Assembly (NCBI RefSeq): GCF_039523335.1
Contig: NZ_BAAAFC010000001.1
Location: forward strand, 868,001 to 932,000
DNA: 64,000 nucleotides
DNA from: Marinobacter szutsaonensis
GTDB lineage: Bacteria; Pseudomonadota; Gammaproteobacteria; Pseudomonadales; Oleiphilaceae
Direction: 5' to 3'
Shown: positions 25,311-34,379 of the stretch, in pieces
How positions within the stretch are numbered: position 1 is the stretch's first letter
How the letters are laid out: the number at the start of each line of letters is the position of its first letter
Translations under genes and position numbers: made by a program
The notes under the pieces: model-generated
What the model was told of the DNA's origin: nothing
The model's input: only the letters and a program-made list of their open reading frames with translations
The model's database searches: none

Positions 25311-26407
25311 ATACACTTTTCAATCAGTAACTGAGCTACTCGCTCACAACCATTACCGTCGACCAGAGCTCTCATCCTGGACGACTGCTCTGCGACTGAC
25401 TTTGGATATTCTCTTACCGTGCGAAGCGTAGCGTGAATGCTATCAGCCGTTAAACAATCTACCTTCCCAAGGAAATACAGCGTTCGCTGATTTCCAAGCG
25501 CTTCATTAATTTTGTACTGATTATCAGCCACACTTACGACTAATGCATTCAAGCCCAAGCACATTCTTTCCCAGTTGGTTGCGCCTCCTGCGCCCAGCAT
25601 CAAGTCTGCTCGCACCATCAAGGCAGACAGGCTTGGCAGCTGCGAATACAACCTTGTTTTTGCACGTTGTTCCACCAGTCGTTCCACGGCAGCAGGGGAA
25701 GGGTGATTAGCACCAACAACAACATCCACGAGTAAATGGCTAAACTCGGGTGCTGTCAGTGCTTCCAGATATCGTTCAGTAAGGTGATGCGGGTCACTTC
25801 CTCCCACGAAAATCAGAACTCTCACGACAGTACCGTCACGCTCTGGCAACGCATTTGCCAGTTCCGCATATTCCGGGCGCAATAGCGCATACCTCGGTCC
25901 GAGCAATAAAATACAGTTTTCATTCACCAAACGCTGGTAACGGTGCTGGCCACTGCTGTCCAAAACGTTTTGATCAAGTAAAATCGAGCACTCATGGTCT
26001 CGGTCTGCCAGATCATCTATAACCATAATTTGGCCGACCTCGCTTGCAACGAGACGTTCCCATTGCGCACCTAGTGCATAGTGGTCGACCACCAGCCAAT
26101 CCGGCTGTTCCCTGGCGAGAATCATCTGGGTTTGGTTGGCGTCCATCTGCCAGGTCCCACCCAACCACCCTGTATGGGTAGACTCCAAGTCGTTGTCAGC
26201 CAACGACTCTTCCGGCGTTGTTTCGTTCAGTAGATCCAGTTTAAAACCTTTTTTGGCAATTAAATCGCCCAAGTGCCCCTGGTGTGCTTTGCAAATGAAC
26301 CCACAATCATGGCCGCGCCTACGCAGCTCTTCCGCCAACGTGAGGCAACGCATTACGTGACCAGAACCGATCTGAACAGACGCGTCAGTGCGGAAGGAGA
26401 TCTTCAT
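25307..26407 (-). CDS. pseG: UDP-2,4-diacetamido-2,4,6-trideoxy-beta-L-altropyranose hydrolase
   Basis: A 366-aa GT-B-fold hydrolase: FRTDASVQIGSGHVMRCLTLAEEL, the PseG signature with the catalytic His, VVDHYALGAQWE, and the C-terminal LMLGAGGATNWERM. It removes UDP to give 6-deoxy-AltdiNAc, the PseI substrate. It overlaps pseF and pseH by 4 bp each (ATGA). Confidence 0.93.
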   Translation of the reverse strand: MKISFRTDASVQIGSGHVMRCLTLAEELRRRGHDCGFICKAHQGHLGDLIAKKGFKLDLLNETTPEESLADNDLESTHTGWLGGTWQMDANQTQMILAREQPDWLVVDHYALGAQWERLVASEVGQIMVIDDLADRDHECSILLDQNVLDSSGQHRYQRLVNENCILLLGPRYALLRPEYAELANALPERDGTVVRVLIFVGGSDPHHLTERYLEALTAPEFSHLLVDVVVGANHPSPAAVERLVEQRAKTRLYSQLPSLSALMVRADLMLGAGGATNWERMCLGLNALVVSVADNQYKINEALGNQRTLYFLGKVDCLTADSIHATLRTVREYPKSVAEQSSRMRALVDGNGCERVAQLLIEKCI

Positions 26408-27105
26408 TCGCTCTCCCTTTGAGCCACCATCGCTTTAAAAAGCCATTCCGCTCGCGTCCAGTCTTCTGCGGTATCGATATCCTGCACCCGATGTCTGGGC
26501 AGCTCTACGGGCACGGATTCTTCACTAAAGATCGGCTGACCCTCCAGCCATGCTTGCGCCTTGCCCCAATAAAATTGACCAGCATCGTGCCAAGCCTCTT
26601 CCAGGTCCTGAGACCGCGCATGAAAGTGCTCCGGTTCGAACATTGCCAGTCGACCGTGGCTATTAATGCGTAATGCCCGCTGTATTGGGTACGCATAACT
26701 GGTCACTGAAAATGCATAGCTGCTGTTGGTCTCCTGAAGCAATTTGAATCCACGCTTCAGATCTTCTGGGCATACAAACGGCGCCGTAGCATAAATACAG
26801 CAGGCATAATCCACATGCGCGTCATTCTGACCAATCCACCGTATTGCGTGCTGGATAACCGGTAATGTCCCTGTAAAATCATCAGAAAGCTCAGCGGGTC
26901 TAACGAAAGGAACCTCAGCACCCCATTTTCGCGATATTCTGGCAATCTCCTCATCATCTGTAGAAACAATGATCCTATCGAAACATCCACTGGCTTTCGC
27001 CGCCTGAATTGACCAGGCAATCATCGGCTTTCCATTAAACTCCCTGATGTTTTTACCCGGTATACGCTTGCTCCCTCCCCGAGCGGGAATTACCGCAATA
27101 ATCAT
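26404..27105 (-). CDS. pseF: Pseudaminic acid cytidylyltransferase
   Basis: A 233-aa CMP-sugar synthetase: IPARGGSKRIPGKNIREF, VSTDDEEIA, RPAELSDD. It makes CMP-pseudaminic acid. It overlaps pseC and pseG with ATGA junctions, so it lies in the tight pseC-F-G-H unit. Functionally distinct from the KdsB-like cytidylyltransferase at 14.5-15.3 kb, so the cluster makes two CMP-activated ulosonates. Confidence 0.92.
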   Translation of the reverse strand: MIIAVIPARGGSKRIPGKNIREFNGKPMIAWSIQAAKASGCFDRIIVSTDDEEIARISRKWGAEVPFVRPAELSDDFTGTLPVIQHAIRWIGQNDAHVDYACCIYATAPFVCPEDLKRGFKLLQETNSSYAFSVTSYAYPIQRALRINSHGRLAMFEPEHFHARSQDLEEAWHDAGQFYWGKAQAWLEGQPIFSEESVPVELPRHRVQDIDTAEDWTRAEWLFKAMVAQRESE

Positions 27106-28262
27106 AATAGAACGGCTTCTTTCAGTGTTTCTACGACAAAATCCTGTTCGGATTTAGTTAAATTCGGAAATAATGGAATACTGATCGCCTCGGAATAATA
27201 CTTTTCAGCCTGCGGGAAGTCTCCGAAGCGAAATCCCATTTCCTGATAATAGGGCTGTGTATGCACCGGTATATAATGTAGGTTTACAATAATTTCCTTG
27301 GCTCTCAGTGCTTCAAATACCTCCACATGAGATGATTTGATTTCATCAAGTTTCAGTCGAATAACATATAGATGAAAAGCAGAGTAGCCATCTTTGTGCT
27401 GCCAGGGAGTGACAACAGGTAGGTCCTTGAGAAGCTGGTCATACCTTTTGGCCAGCTCATGTCTACGGGCCACGTAGTGGTCCAACCGGTCCATCTGACT
27501 CGTTCCCAGAGCCCCCTGCAGGTCTGTCATCCGATAATTGAAACCCAGATCCACTTGCTGGTAATACCAGGACCCCTCCATCGGTTTTGTCATCAGACTC
27601 GGCGTACGAGTGATGCCATGACTCCTGAGCAAAGCCATTTTTTCAGCAAGCTTGTCATTGTTGGTCACGGCCATGCCACCCTCACCGGACGTCACGATTT
27701 TCACGGGGTGAAAGCTGAACACCGTAACGTCACTGTAGCGGCAGTTGCCGATGGGTTCATTCAGGTATTTGCCGCCAATGGCGTGCGATGCATCCTCTAT
27801 GATTCTAAAGCCATATTTTTTGGAAAGTTCATGGATCGCCCGCATGTCGCAGGGTTGACCGCTGAAATGTACCGGAATGACGACCTTGGGAAGCACCCCG
27901 TTCTGCTCCGCGATTCGGAGTTTTTCTTCCAGTGCAATTGGGCAAAGATTATAGGTTCGAGGATCGATATCCACAAAATCCACACTTGCACCGCAGTAAA
28001 GACCACAGTTAGCGGATGCGACGAAGGTGTTAGGGCTTGTCCAGAGCCAGTCGCCCTGCCCGAGCCCGAGAGCCAGGCACGCGATGTGCAGTGCAGAGGT
28101 AGCGCTATTGGTGGCCACCGCGTGTTTAGCATTACAGTGACGGATTACCGCCTGCTCAAACTTTGGCACTGCGGGCCCCTGTGTCAGGTGCGACGAACGC
28201 AGCACATTGACAACAGCTTTGATATCTTCTTCTGTTATGTCTTGTCGACCGTAAGGAATCAT
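27102..28262 (-). CDS. pseC: UDP-4-amino-4,6-dideoxy-N-acetyl-beta-L-altrosamine transaminase
   Basis: A 386-aa DegT/DnrJ/EryC1 PLP enzyme: ATNSATSALHIAC, EDASHAIGG, FSFHPVKIVTSGEGG with the PLP lysine, and FNYRMTDLQGALG. It aminates C4 of the PseB-type 4-keto sugar. No pseB precedes it; the upstream gene is wzx, 49 bp away. The 4-keto substrate would have to come from FnlA (11.4 kb) or from elsewhere in the genome. Confidence 0.93.
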   Translation of the reverse strand: MIPYGRQDITEEDIKAVVNVLRSSHLTQGPAVPKFEQAVIRHCNAKHAVATNSATSALHIACLALGLGQGDWLWTSPNTFVASANCGLYCGASVDFVDIDPRTYNLCPIALEEKLRIAEQNGVLPKVVIPVHFSGQPCDMRAIHELSKKYGFRIIEDASHAIGGKYLNEPIGNCRYSDVTVFSFHPVKIVTSGEGGMAVTNNDKLAEKMALLRSHGITRTPSLMTKPMEGSWYYQQVDLGFNYRMTDLQGALGTSQMDRLDHYVARRHELAKRYDQLLKDLPVVTPWQHKDGYSAFHLYVIRLKLDEIKSSHVEVFEALRAKEIIVNLHYIPVHTQPYYQEMGFRFGDFPQAEKYYSEAISIPLFPNLTKSEQDFVVETLKEAVLL

Positions 28263-28311
28263 AAAGGGCTCTTAATCAATTAACGATAAATCCAGACCAC
28301 ACCGGACAGTC

Positions 28312-29574
28312 TCAGGCCTTGGCAATACCAAGAAATGCCTGTGGGGTGCCAACCAAATAGGCCCGTAACTTCCAGAAGATTATAAACAATTGTGAGGCAC
28401 ACAAACCCAGCGGCACTGCCAACAGAGGCACCCAGACAGACGCCAAGGCAGTCGCAGCGATGAAAACGGGCAAAGCGGCAAGATGCGACTGAACAATGGA
28501 GCGGTCGCGATTCTGCGCATATACAGCGTAATGCGGAATCATGCCCAACCCATTCAGAATGGTGGCTAACAACAACCAATAGAACAGAAAGTGATTTTCC
28601 AGATACACGTCTTTGCCTAGCCAGTCCAACAAATATGGAAGCAATAAAGAGCTGACTAACCCGAAAAGCCCGGAAAATAACAATGTCATGAGCAGCATCT
28701 CACGCATTTTACGACGGTATTGAGCAGAATTGTTCTGCTTGAAAGCTGCAATCATTCCGGGATAGGCGAACGAAAACACCCCGGCGTCCAGAAATGCCAT
28801 CAGCGTGTTCGCAATACCAAAAAACAAAACATAGGCACCAACCAGCTCTAATCCTCCGAGGAACTGGACCCAGTAACGATCAACGGTAAAAACACCTCGA
28901 ATAGCCAGGGTAGCGACAAGCAAAGGGACCGCGACTTTTATTCCACGCATTATCCAATCACGGTCTACCTTCCCGGTCCAACCACGAACCTCCATCAAGC
29001 GGAATTTCAGTATTGAGAAAAAAATGGCTGCCAAGCATGCCAAAACCCAGGAACCGAATACCGCGTCAAGGTTCCGAAATCCTTCGTCAGACAGCATCAG
29101 CAACACAATCACAACTGCCCAAGTGCCTTGACGCAAGAACTGCACGATGCTGGCCGCGATCTGTTCCGATACCGCCACAAAGAATCGAGTTAACTCCTGG
29201 CTGACGTGTTCCAGAATCAAAAGGAGGAAAAACCATTTTGCCAGGGCCCATGGCAGGACCCCGCCCGCGAAAACAAGAGTCAGTGCAGGCAGCACAATAA
29301 AATATAGAGCTAAGGAAAGGACCGCCTGGTTCTTTAACAGTGCTCCCCAGACCCCTTTGTCGTGGCTGGCTAACTCCCGGGTCGTGTACGTGTAGAAATC
29401 CAGGCCTACGAGGTAGAGCGAGTAGGCCACCGTGGCCGTCACCAAGCCGTACAGACCTACTTCAGCCGGACTCAAAAGTTTTGCCAGAAAAAAGATAAAC
29501 AAGAACCGGCATGCAAGGGTAGCTACACGGATGGACAGATTCAGGAGCTTTGTTCTGGAATTATGGGGCGTCAT
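28312..29574 (-). CDS. wzx: O-unit flippase (Wzx-like)
   Basis: A 420-aa polytopic MOP-superfamily protein with about 12 hydrophobic segments; the N-terminus RVATLACRFLFIFFLAKLLSP and the following AEVGLYGLVTA are typical of Wzx. It would flip the lipid-linked repeat unit to the periplasm. It is the second gene of the O-antigen operon, 22 bp after wzz. Confidence 0.87.
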   Translation of the reverse strand: MTPHNSRTKLLNLSIRVATLACRFLFIFFLAKLLSPAEVGLYGLVTATVAYSLYLVGLDFYTYTTRELASHDKGVWGALLKNQAVLSLALYFIVLPALTLVFAGGVLPWALAKWFFLLLILEHVSQELTRFFVAVSEQIAASIVQFLRQGTWAVVIVLLMLSDEGFRNLDAVFGSWVLACLAAIFFSILKFRLMEVRGWTGKVDRDWIMRGIKVAVPLLVATLAIRGVFTVDRYWVQFLGGLELVGAYVLFFGIANTLMAFLDAGVFSFAYPGMIAAFKQNNSAQYRRKMREMLLMTLLFSGLFGLVSSLLLPYLLDWLGKDVYLENHFLFYWLLLATILNGLGMIPHYAVYAQNRDRSIVQSHLAALPVFIAATALASVWVPLLAVPLGLCASQLFIIFWKLRAYLVGTPQAFLGIAKA

Positions 29575-29596
29575 TCATCTGAGCACAGCATGCTGA

Positions 29597-30364
29597 TCAA
29601 TCTTTCGACTCCTGCCGCATGCTTTCTCGCACCTTTGCGGCAAACTCTACAAAAAATACCAGAAAAATGCCCAGCATAACGCCGAGGATTGCGGCGAGAA
29701 CGACGATAACAAGACTGCTGGCACCACTTTGGTCGATGCTTTGGCGCCCAATGACCAAGCTTTGAGCTGGCTTCAGTGCTTCGAGCGCACTCTCTAACTC
29801 AACCCGTTTTTGGAAAGCTGCAGCCAAGGCCGGTCCGGAACTATCGCTGTTTCCTGACGACTTGAGAGAGTCAATCACTTCATCGACCGAAGCCAGCTGT
29901 CTTTCGAGGCTTGCTTTGTGTCTCTCGATCAGCTGGCTTTGTCGTCCCAAAATTTGATCTGCAAGGCTTTGATGAGTGCTTTGAACAAGCTCGGAATACT
30001 GTTCAGCGGCTTCGGACTCAATACGAATAAGGCCAGTGTTGTCTGGATTACTTGACTTCAAAATGAAAGGGAGCTTTTCGTCGTTCCGAGCTTGATAGCT
30101 TGAAGTTACCTCCGGCACCCAACGGTTAACAATCGTGGCAACCGTCGCGGCGGGCTTCTCTATGTATTCCCCATCAGCTTTTTGTGCACTTTCCAGCAGG
30201 GTTACGTACTTATATTGGTCTGGCTGCATGAGAGCGTAAGCAACACCTAAACCAGTCACCAAAATGAAACTGACAAATAATATACCCCTCCGACGGATAA
30301 ACATGGCAGCCAGATCAACCAGACTGACTCCACTTTCTCCCGATCTATCCTGAAAATTTTGCAT
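29597..30364 (-). CDS. wzz: Chain-length determinant protein (Wzz-like)
   Basis: A 255-aa polysaccharide co-polymerase: membrane helix at about 27-46 (ILFVSFILVTGLGVAYAL), a periplasmic domain with a predicted coiled coil (about 120-175), and a second helix at about 217-240 before a short basic tail. The short class lacks a kinase domain. First gene of the O-antigen operon, preceded by an ops element 37 nt upstream of its ATG. Confidence 0.88.
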   Translation of the reverse strand: MQNFQDRSGESGVSLVDLAAMFIRRRGILFVSFILVTGLGVAYALMQPDQYKYVTLLESAQKADGEYIEKPAATVATIVNRWVPEVTSSYQARNDEKLPFILKSSNPDNTGLIRIESEAAEQYSELVQSTHQSLADQILGRQSQLIERHKASLERQLASVDEVIDSLKSSGNSDSSGPALAAAFQKRVELESALEALKPAQSLVIGRQSIDQSGASSLVIVVLAAILGVMLGIFLVFFVEFAAKVRESMRQESKD

Positions 30365-30769
30365 CGACTCAATCTATCTCCGTAAAAATTTTTGTTCGGG
30401 TACGCTACCGCCCCACCCCCCATATCCGGCGTCTTCAGGCAGTATTCTGTATAAACAGACAAGCCGAACAGGCAGTGAACAATAAAGTCCACCTGCGCCG
30501 TCAATTATCGGAATACGGGTACGCTCGGCAATGATCGTTCTGGTCTCGGGATTCTACGCGAAGGCAACGGTCTTTTCAGTTACCTGACGTAATTTTCAGG
30601 CGGGAGGGAGGGGAGATGTGACAGACAGGGACTTGAAATCTACTTGTGTAGTCAAATTGCAGTGGAGAGAGAGGGAAAGGATACAGCCGAACGACAATTA
30701 CATTAAATTGATTAAGTTAGCTCGCGACCATCTTTGCATACTGCGACACCTGAGCAGAGAGGAACCAGA
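30365..30769. other. Leader/promoter region of the O-antigen operon (405 bp, no gene)
   Basis: No credible reading frame. It holds the ops element (30402-30412) close to wzz and must contain the operon promoter and long leader. A TTGACG box on the minus strand (30504-30499) is a possible -35, but I see no convincing -10. The remaining part next to the WecA-like gene shows nothing recognisable. Confidence 0.7.
30402..30412 (-). promoter_or_regulatory. ops element (RfaH recruitment site) upstream of wzz
   Basis: The minus strand reads GGCGGTAGCGT, an exact match to the core of the ops element that recruits RfaH to a paused RNA polymerase, placed 37 nt before the wzz ATG and in operon orientation. 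An RfaH gene is present at 49952-50431. Confidence 0.88.
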
Positions 30770-31831
30770 CTACTGGTCCGACACTCTTCGACGAAACACC
30801 ACCAACAGTCGCCAGGCGTGGCTAAGCCCCCAGTCATACAGCACAAAAACCCCGACAAATGCCGTAAACATCAGCCACTCAGGGACAAGAAAGTACTCTC
30901 CAAGCAATCCCAAGCCGGCGAACAGAAGGCTTACCCCAGTAATAACGACCAACGCCTCTCGATCGGAAAACCCCGCCCTCATAAAGATATGATGCAAATG
31001 ATCCCGATCCGGCTTCATCACCGACTGCCCCTTCCGAGCACGCCGCACCATGATCGCCACCATATCCATCAACGGAATCGCAATAAGCCACAATGCGGTC
31101 ACGGGCCTGAACGCCTGACGCTCAATATGCGTTCCATGCACCAACAGCCATACCACCGCAAAGCCGATAAACATCGAACCGGCGTCCCCCATGAAGATTT
31201 TTTTCCGGAAGGGAGGAATCCGCAGGTTGGCCATGAGATAGGGAATCAGGGCAAATGCGATAGACAAGCAAAGGGCTAACTCAAGCGGAAAGCCACCAGA
31301 AACAGTAAAAAGAAGCGTCAGTGAAAGGAGCGCCACAAGGGAGAGGCTACCCGCCAGGCCATCAATGCCGTCAATCATGTTGAACGCATTGGTTGCCCCA
31401 ATAATCGCCGCAATGGTGACGAAAGGCCCGAACACACCCAGCTCAATGGTTCCGAACCCAAACAGGTTACCAAAAGATTCCAGCGAATTGCCGGAGCCAA
31501 ACGCCAGGATGGCCCCAAGGACAACCTGACCGCCCAGACGGAACTTCGCGGGCAAATCCCGAGCATCGTCCACCGCCCCCATGATCACAAGCAGAGACGC
31601 GCACAACAAAAACAGGCCGTACCCTTCAGCCAATGGCATCCAGATAAGCCACGCAACACAGAGCCCCAAGAACGCACTCAATCCGCCCGTAAGCGGAATC
31701 GCACCCTTATGCAACTTACGGTGATCCGGCTTATCGAGAAGATTGGCGTAAACCGCCACAGGCTTGAGAACAAAAAGCGAGATAAAAGCAATGAGGCCGG
31801 CCAACAAACCGGTAGAACTTGCCGCTTCCAT
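30770..31831 (-). CDS. wecA: Undecaprenyl-phosphate GlcNAc/HexNAc-1-phosphate transferase (WecA/MraY family)
   Basis: A 353-aa polytopic protein with the family motifs GAVDDARDLP, NAFNMIDGIDGLAG, KIFMGDAGSMF and RDHLHHIFM. It starts glycan assembly by moving a HexNAc phosphate to undecaprenyl phosphate. ATG 31831 gives the usual length; an in-frame start at 31918 would add an extra hydrophobic segment. It is the last gene of the exopolysaccharide cluster, so each cluster has its own initiating enzyme (this one polytopic, the other PglC-like). Confidence 0.9.
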   Translation of the reverse strand: MEAASSTGLLAGLIAFISLFVLKPVAVYANLLDKPDHRKLHKGAIPLTGGLSAFLGLCVAWLIWMPLAEGYGLFLLCASLLVIMGAVDDARDLPAKFRLGGQVVLGAILAFGSGNSLESFGNLFGFGTIELGVFGPFVTIAAIIGATNAFNMIDGIDGLAGSLSLVALLSLTLLFTVSGGFPLELALCLSIAFALIPYLMANLRIPPFRKKIFMGDAGSMFIGFAVVWLLVHGTHIERQAFRPVTALWLIAIPLMDMVAIMVRRARKGQSVMKPDRDHLHHIFMRAGFSDREALVVITGVSLLFAGLGLLGEYFLVPEWLMFTAFVGVFVLYDWGLSHAWRLLVVFRRRVSDQ

Positions 31832-31963
31832 GTGATTAACCCTGGCAAAAAGGAGACTGACCCAAGTTCCAGTCAGCAATATAGATAGTACGCAAAGTAT
31901 ACAGAAAGGATGACCCAATTGTTACAGCCGTGAACAATTTCACAATATTTGATCTTCTACACA

Positions 31964-32007
31964 GGGGTCTTAGCTCAGGGGTCAGAAGAATTCATTCTTC
32001 TGACCCC
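31964..32007. repeat. Palindromic repeat, fully paired, with a preceding half-site
   Basis: 31978-32007 is a 30-bp copy with arms GGGGTCAGAAGAA / TTCTTCTGACCCC. A bare left end GGGGTCT sits at 31964-31970. They lie between the WecA-like gene and the next GT. Confidence 0.9.
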
Positions 32008-32041
32008 ATCTTCACGCCAAGCCGGAGTCAGCTATAGCACA

Positions 32042-32071
32042 GGGGTCTGAAGAATTTATTCTTCTGACCCC
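32042..32071 (-). repeat. Palindromic repeat forming the 3' end of a GT4 gene
   Basis: 30 bp, GAAGAA subfamily. Read on the minus strand it encodes Gly-Ser-Glu-Glu and the TAA stop (32058-32056) of the upstream glycosyltransferase. Its sequence equals the copy at 774-803 in inverted orientation. Confidence 0.93.
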
Positions 32072-33180
32072 ATCTTAACGTCCAAACACCCAAGATAAGC
32101 CCCAACAACCACCTCTTCACTAAATGCATCTTCCATCCTTCGTCGAGCCGCATCCCCAGCCTGCTGCAGCTCCGCCGAATCCATCGCCACCACCCGCCGC
32201 ATCTGCTCAGCCAAAGACCCAGCACTCCGAACCTCACAAAGCCACCCAGTAACCCCAGCCTCAACCGCATGCCGACACCCCGGCACATCCGAAACAATCG
32301 CCGGCCGCCCCATAGCAGCCGCCTCCAACACCGTACGCGGCATCCCCTCCCGATACGAAGGCAACACCAACACATGAGACTGCTCAATCAAAGGCCGCAC
32401 ATCATCCGTAGCCCCCAGGTATTCAAGAACACCTTCGGCTTCCCACTGGCGAACCTCCTCTTCCGAAATCGCCGTACGGTTACTCACCCCCAACGGCCCC
32501 ACCAACAGGCAACGCACATCCAACCCTTCGGCTTTCAGCTGCCGGCAAGCTTCAGCATATTCCCGAACACCCTTATCCCCCAGCAAACGGGCAATCATAA
32601 TAAACGTGAACGGCCCGCCTTCCGGCAGGGGCGAAACCTGAAACCGCTGCAAATTCACCCCGGAGCCCGGCAACAGGGTATAGGGCGTCTCCCCCAGCAA
32701 CTCCTTGCCCCGGAACACCCCCAGATCTTCCTCATTCTGGAAAAACAACCGCTGCGCCCGGCGGTTCACCAGGCCATACACCTGCCGCACCCGTCGGAAC
32801 AGCCAGGAATCGTGAATAAACGCCGTACCCAGGCCGGAAATGTTGTTGGCAAACGGAACCTTCTGCAGCGCACACACCAGACCGCAATAAATGTTCATCT
32901 TTACGGTAAAATTGAACACAAAATCCGGCCGGTACTGGCGCATTACTTTCCAGATAAAGCGCAGGCTGCGCAGCTCCTGTACCGCGCCCGTGCTCTTGCC
33001 ATCCAGCGGCAAGGCAATGTGCTCCGCCTCCAGCTCCTCCACCAGTCGCTGGCTGAAATCGTCCTGTGGCGACAGGCAAATCACCCGGTGGCCCTGCTCG
33101 CGCAAAACGTGAATAGTACTGCGGCGGAAGTTGTACAAATACCAGGAGGTATTAGAGGTAAGAAAAACGACGGACTTCAA
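32056..33180 (-). CDS. GT4 glycosyltransferase (PglA-like) with repeat-encoded C-terminus
   Basis: A 374-aa GT-B protein: [38 protein letters not shown], then the donor domain with [36 protein letters not shown] (the E-x7-E motif) and [10 protein letters not shown]. Similar enzymes add GalNAc- or GalNAcA-type residues early in repeat-unit assembly, in keeping with wbpP next door. The TTG start (33180) overlaps the wbpP stop as TTGA with AGGAG upstream. The last four residues and stop derive from a palindromic repeat. Confidence 0.88.
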   Translation of the reverse strand: MKSVVFLTSNTSWYLYNFRRSTIHVLREQGHRVICLSPQDDFSQRLVEELEAEHIALPLDGKSTGAVQELRSLRFIWKVMRQYRPDFVFNFTVKMNIYCGLVCALQKVPFANNISGLGTAFIHDSWLFRRVRQVYGLVNRRAQRLFFQNEEDLGVFRGKELLGETPYTLLPGSGVNLQRFQVSPLPEGGPFTFIMIARLLGDKGVREYAEACRQLKAEGLDVRCLLVGPLGVSNRTAISEEEVRQWEAEGVLEYLGATDDVRPLIEQSHVLVLPSYREGMPRTVLEAAAMGRPAIVSDVPGCRHAVEAGVTGWLCEVRSAGSLAEQMRRVVAMDSAELQQAGDAARRRMEDAFSEEVVVGAYLGCLDVKMGSEE

Positions 33181-34232
33181 ACGTGCTCCTGCAATCCTGC
33201 CCAATGCTCCAGGTACCAAGGCATGGCCCTGGTAATCCCTTCCCGAATCCGAAACTCCGGCGCATACCCCAACTTACTCGCCGCCTTACCAATATCCGCC
33301 AGGGAATGTCGAACATCCCCTGGCCGGAAATCCCGGTACACCGGCGCTTTCCCATACACCACGCCATTCTCCGCCAGCGCACTCTTCAGCGCCGCGAACA
33401 GGTCATTCAGCGTGGTGCGATCACCCACTGCAACGTTGTACACCTCGTTTTTGGCAGAATCCTTCGCCGTGGACGCCAGAAAGTTGGCCTGCACCGCGTT
33501 CTCGATAAAGCAGAAATCCCGGCTGGTTTCGCCATCGCCGTTGATGAACACATCCTCGCCACGCACGATGGCCGCGGTCCATTTCGGGATGACTGCCGCA
33601 TAGGCGCCGTTCGGATCTTGCCTCTTGCCGAACACGTTGAAGTAGCGCAGACCAATGGCCTTGAAGCCGTAACTGCGGGCGAACACATCGGCGTACAGCT
33701 CATTCACATACTTGGTCACCGCATAAGGCGACAACGGCTTGCCAATGTTCTCCTCCACCTTCGGCAACGCCGGGTGATCGCCATAGGTAGAGCTGGACGC
33801 CGCATAAGTAAAACTCTTCACCCCCGCATCCCGCGCCGCCACCAGCATATTCAGAAAACCAGTGATATTGGCCGCATTGGTGGTGACGGGATCATTCAAC
33901 GACCGGGGAACCGAACCCAGCGCCGCCTGGTGCAGCACATAATCCACACCCTCGCAGGCCCGAACACAATCCTCCGGATTGCGGATATCACCCTCAATGA
34001 ACCCAAACCGCGCCCACTGCTCTGCAGACACCAGGCTGCGAACCTCATCCAGGTTGCGCTGATAACCGGTGGCGAAGTTGTCCAGCCCCACTACACTCTG
34101 GTTCAGCTTCAGCAAGTGCTCCAGAAGGTTGGAGCCGATGAAGCCTGCTGCGCCAGTTATTAGCCAGGTCTTGGGTTGTTTGAGTAGTTGGTCAAGTGGT
34201 TCCGGGTAATACGAAGTATCAGCTGAGCTCAT
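33177..34232 (-). CDS. wbpP: UDP-N-acetylglucosamine/UDP-GlcNAcA C4-epimerase
   Basis: A 351-aa extended [33 protein letters not shown] with YAVTKYVNE (YxxxK), and [23 protein letters not shown], the WbpP/TviC signature. It interconverts GlcNAc and GalNAc configurations of UDP-sugars. With tviB at 1.4-2.6 kb it would give UDP-GalNAcA, although the two genes are 31 kb apart. Overlaps the next GT by 4 bp. Confidence 0.92.
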   Translation of the reverse strand: MSSADTSYYPEPLDQLLKQPKTWLITGAAGFIGSNLLEHLLKLNQSVVGLDNFATGYQRNLDEVRSLVSAEQWARFGFIEGDIRNPEDCVRACEGVDYVLHQAALGSVPRSLNDPVTTNAANITGFLNMLVAARDAGVKSFTYAASSSTYGDHPALPKVEENIGKPLSPYAVTKYVNELYADVFARSYGFKAIGLRYFNVFGKRQDPNGAYAAVIPKWTAAIVRGEDVFINGDGETSRDFCFIENAVQANFLASTAKDSAKNEVYNVAVGDRTTLNDLFAALKSALAENGVVYGKAPVYRDFRPGDVRHSLADIGKAASKLGYAPEFRIREGITRAMPWYLEHWAGLQEHV

Positions 34233-34379
34233 GAATAACCTTTAGGAATTTACTGGTCACTAAACTAGAGAGAGGGGGGGGAATAAGAAAAGAAAAAATT
34301 AAATTTCAAAGATCCCATCTCAGGTCCTAGACAGTTTCCTTGAACCAACGTTGAGAGAGATAGGCCATCTAGATTTTGT

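Noticed and set aside
32269..34163. Long plus-strand open frames opposite wbpP and the GT4 gene
   Set aside because: They are antisense shadows of well-supported minus-strand genes, rich in Arg/His/Pro, with no domain or start signals.
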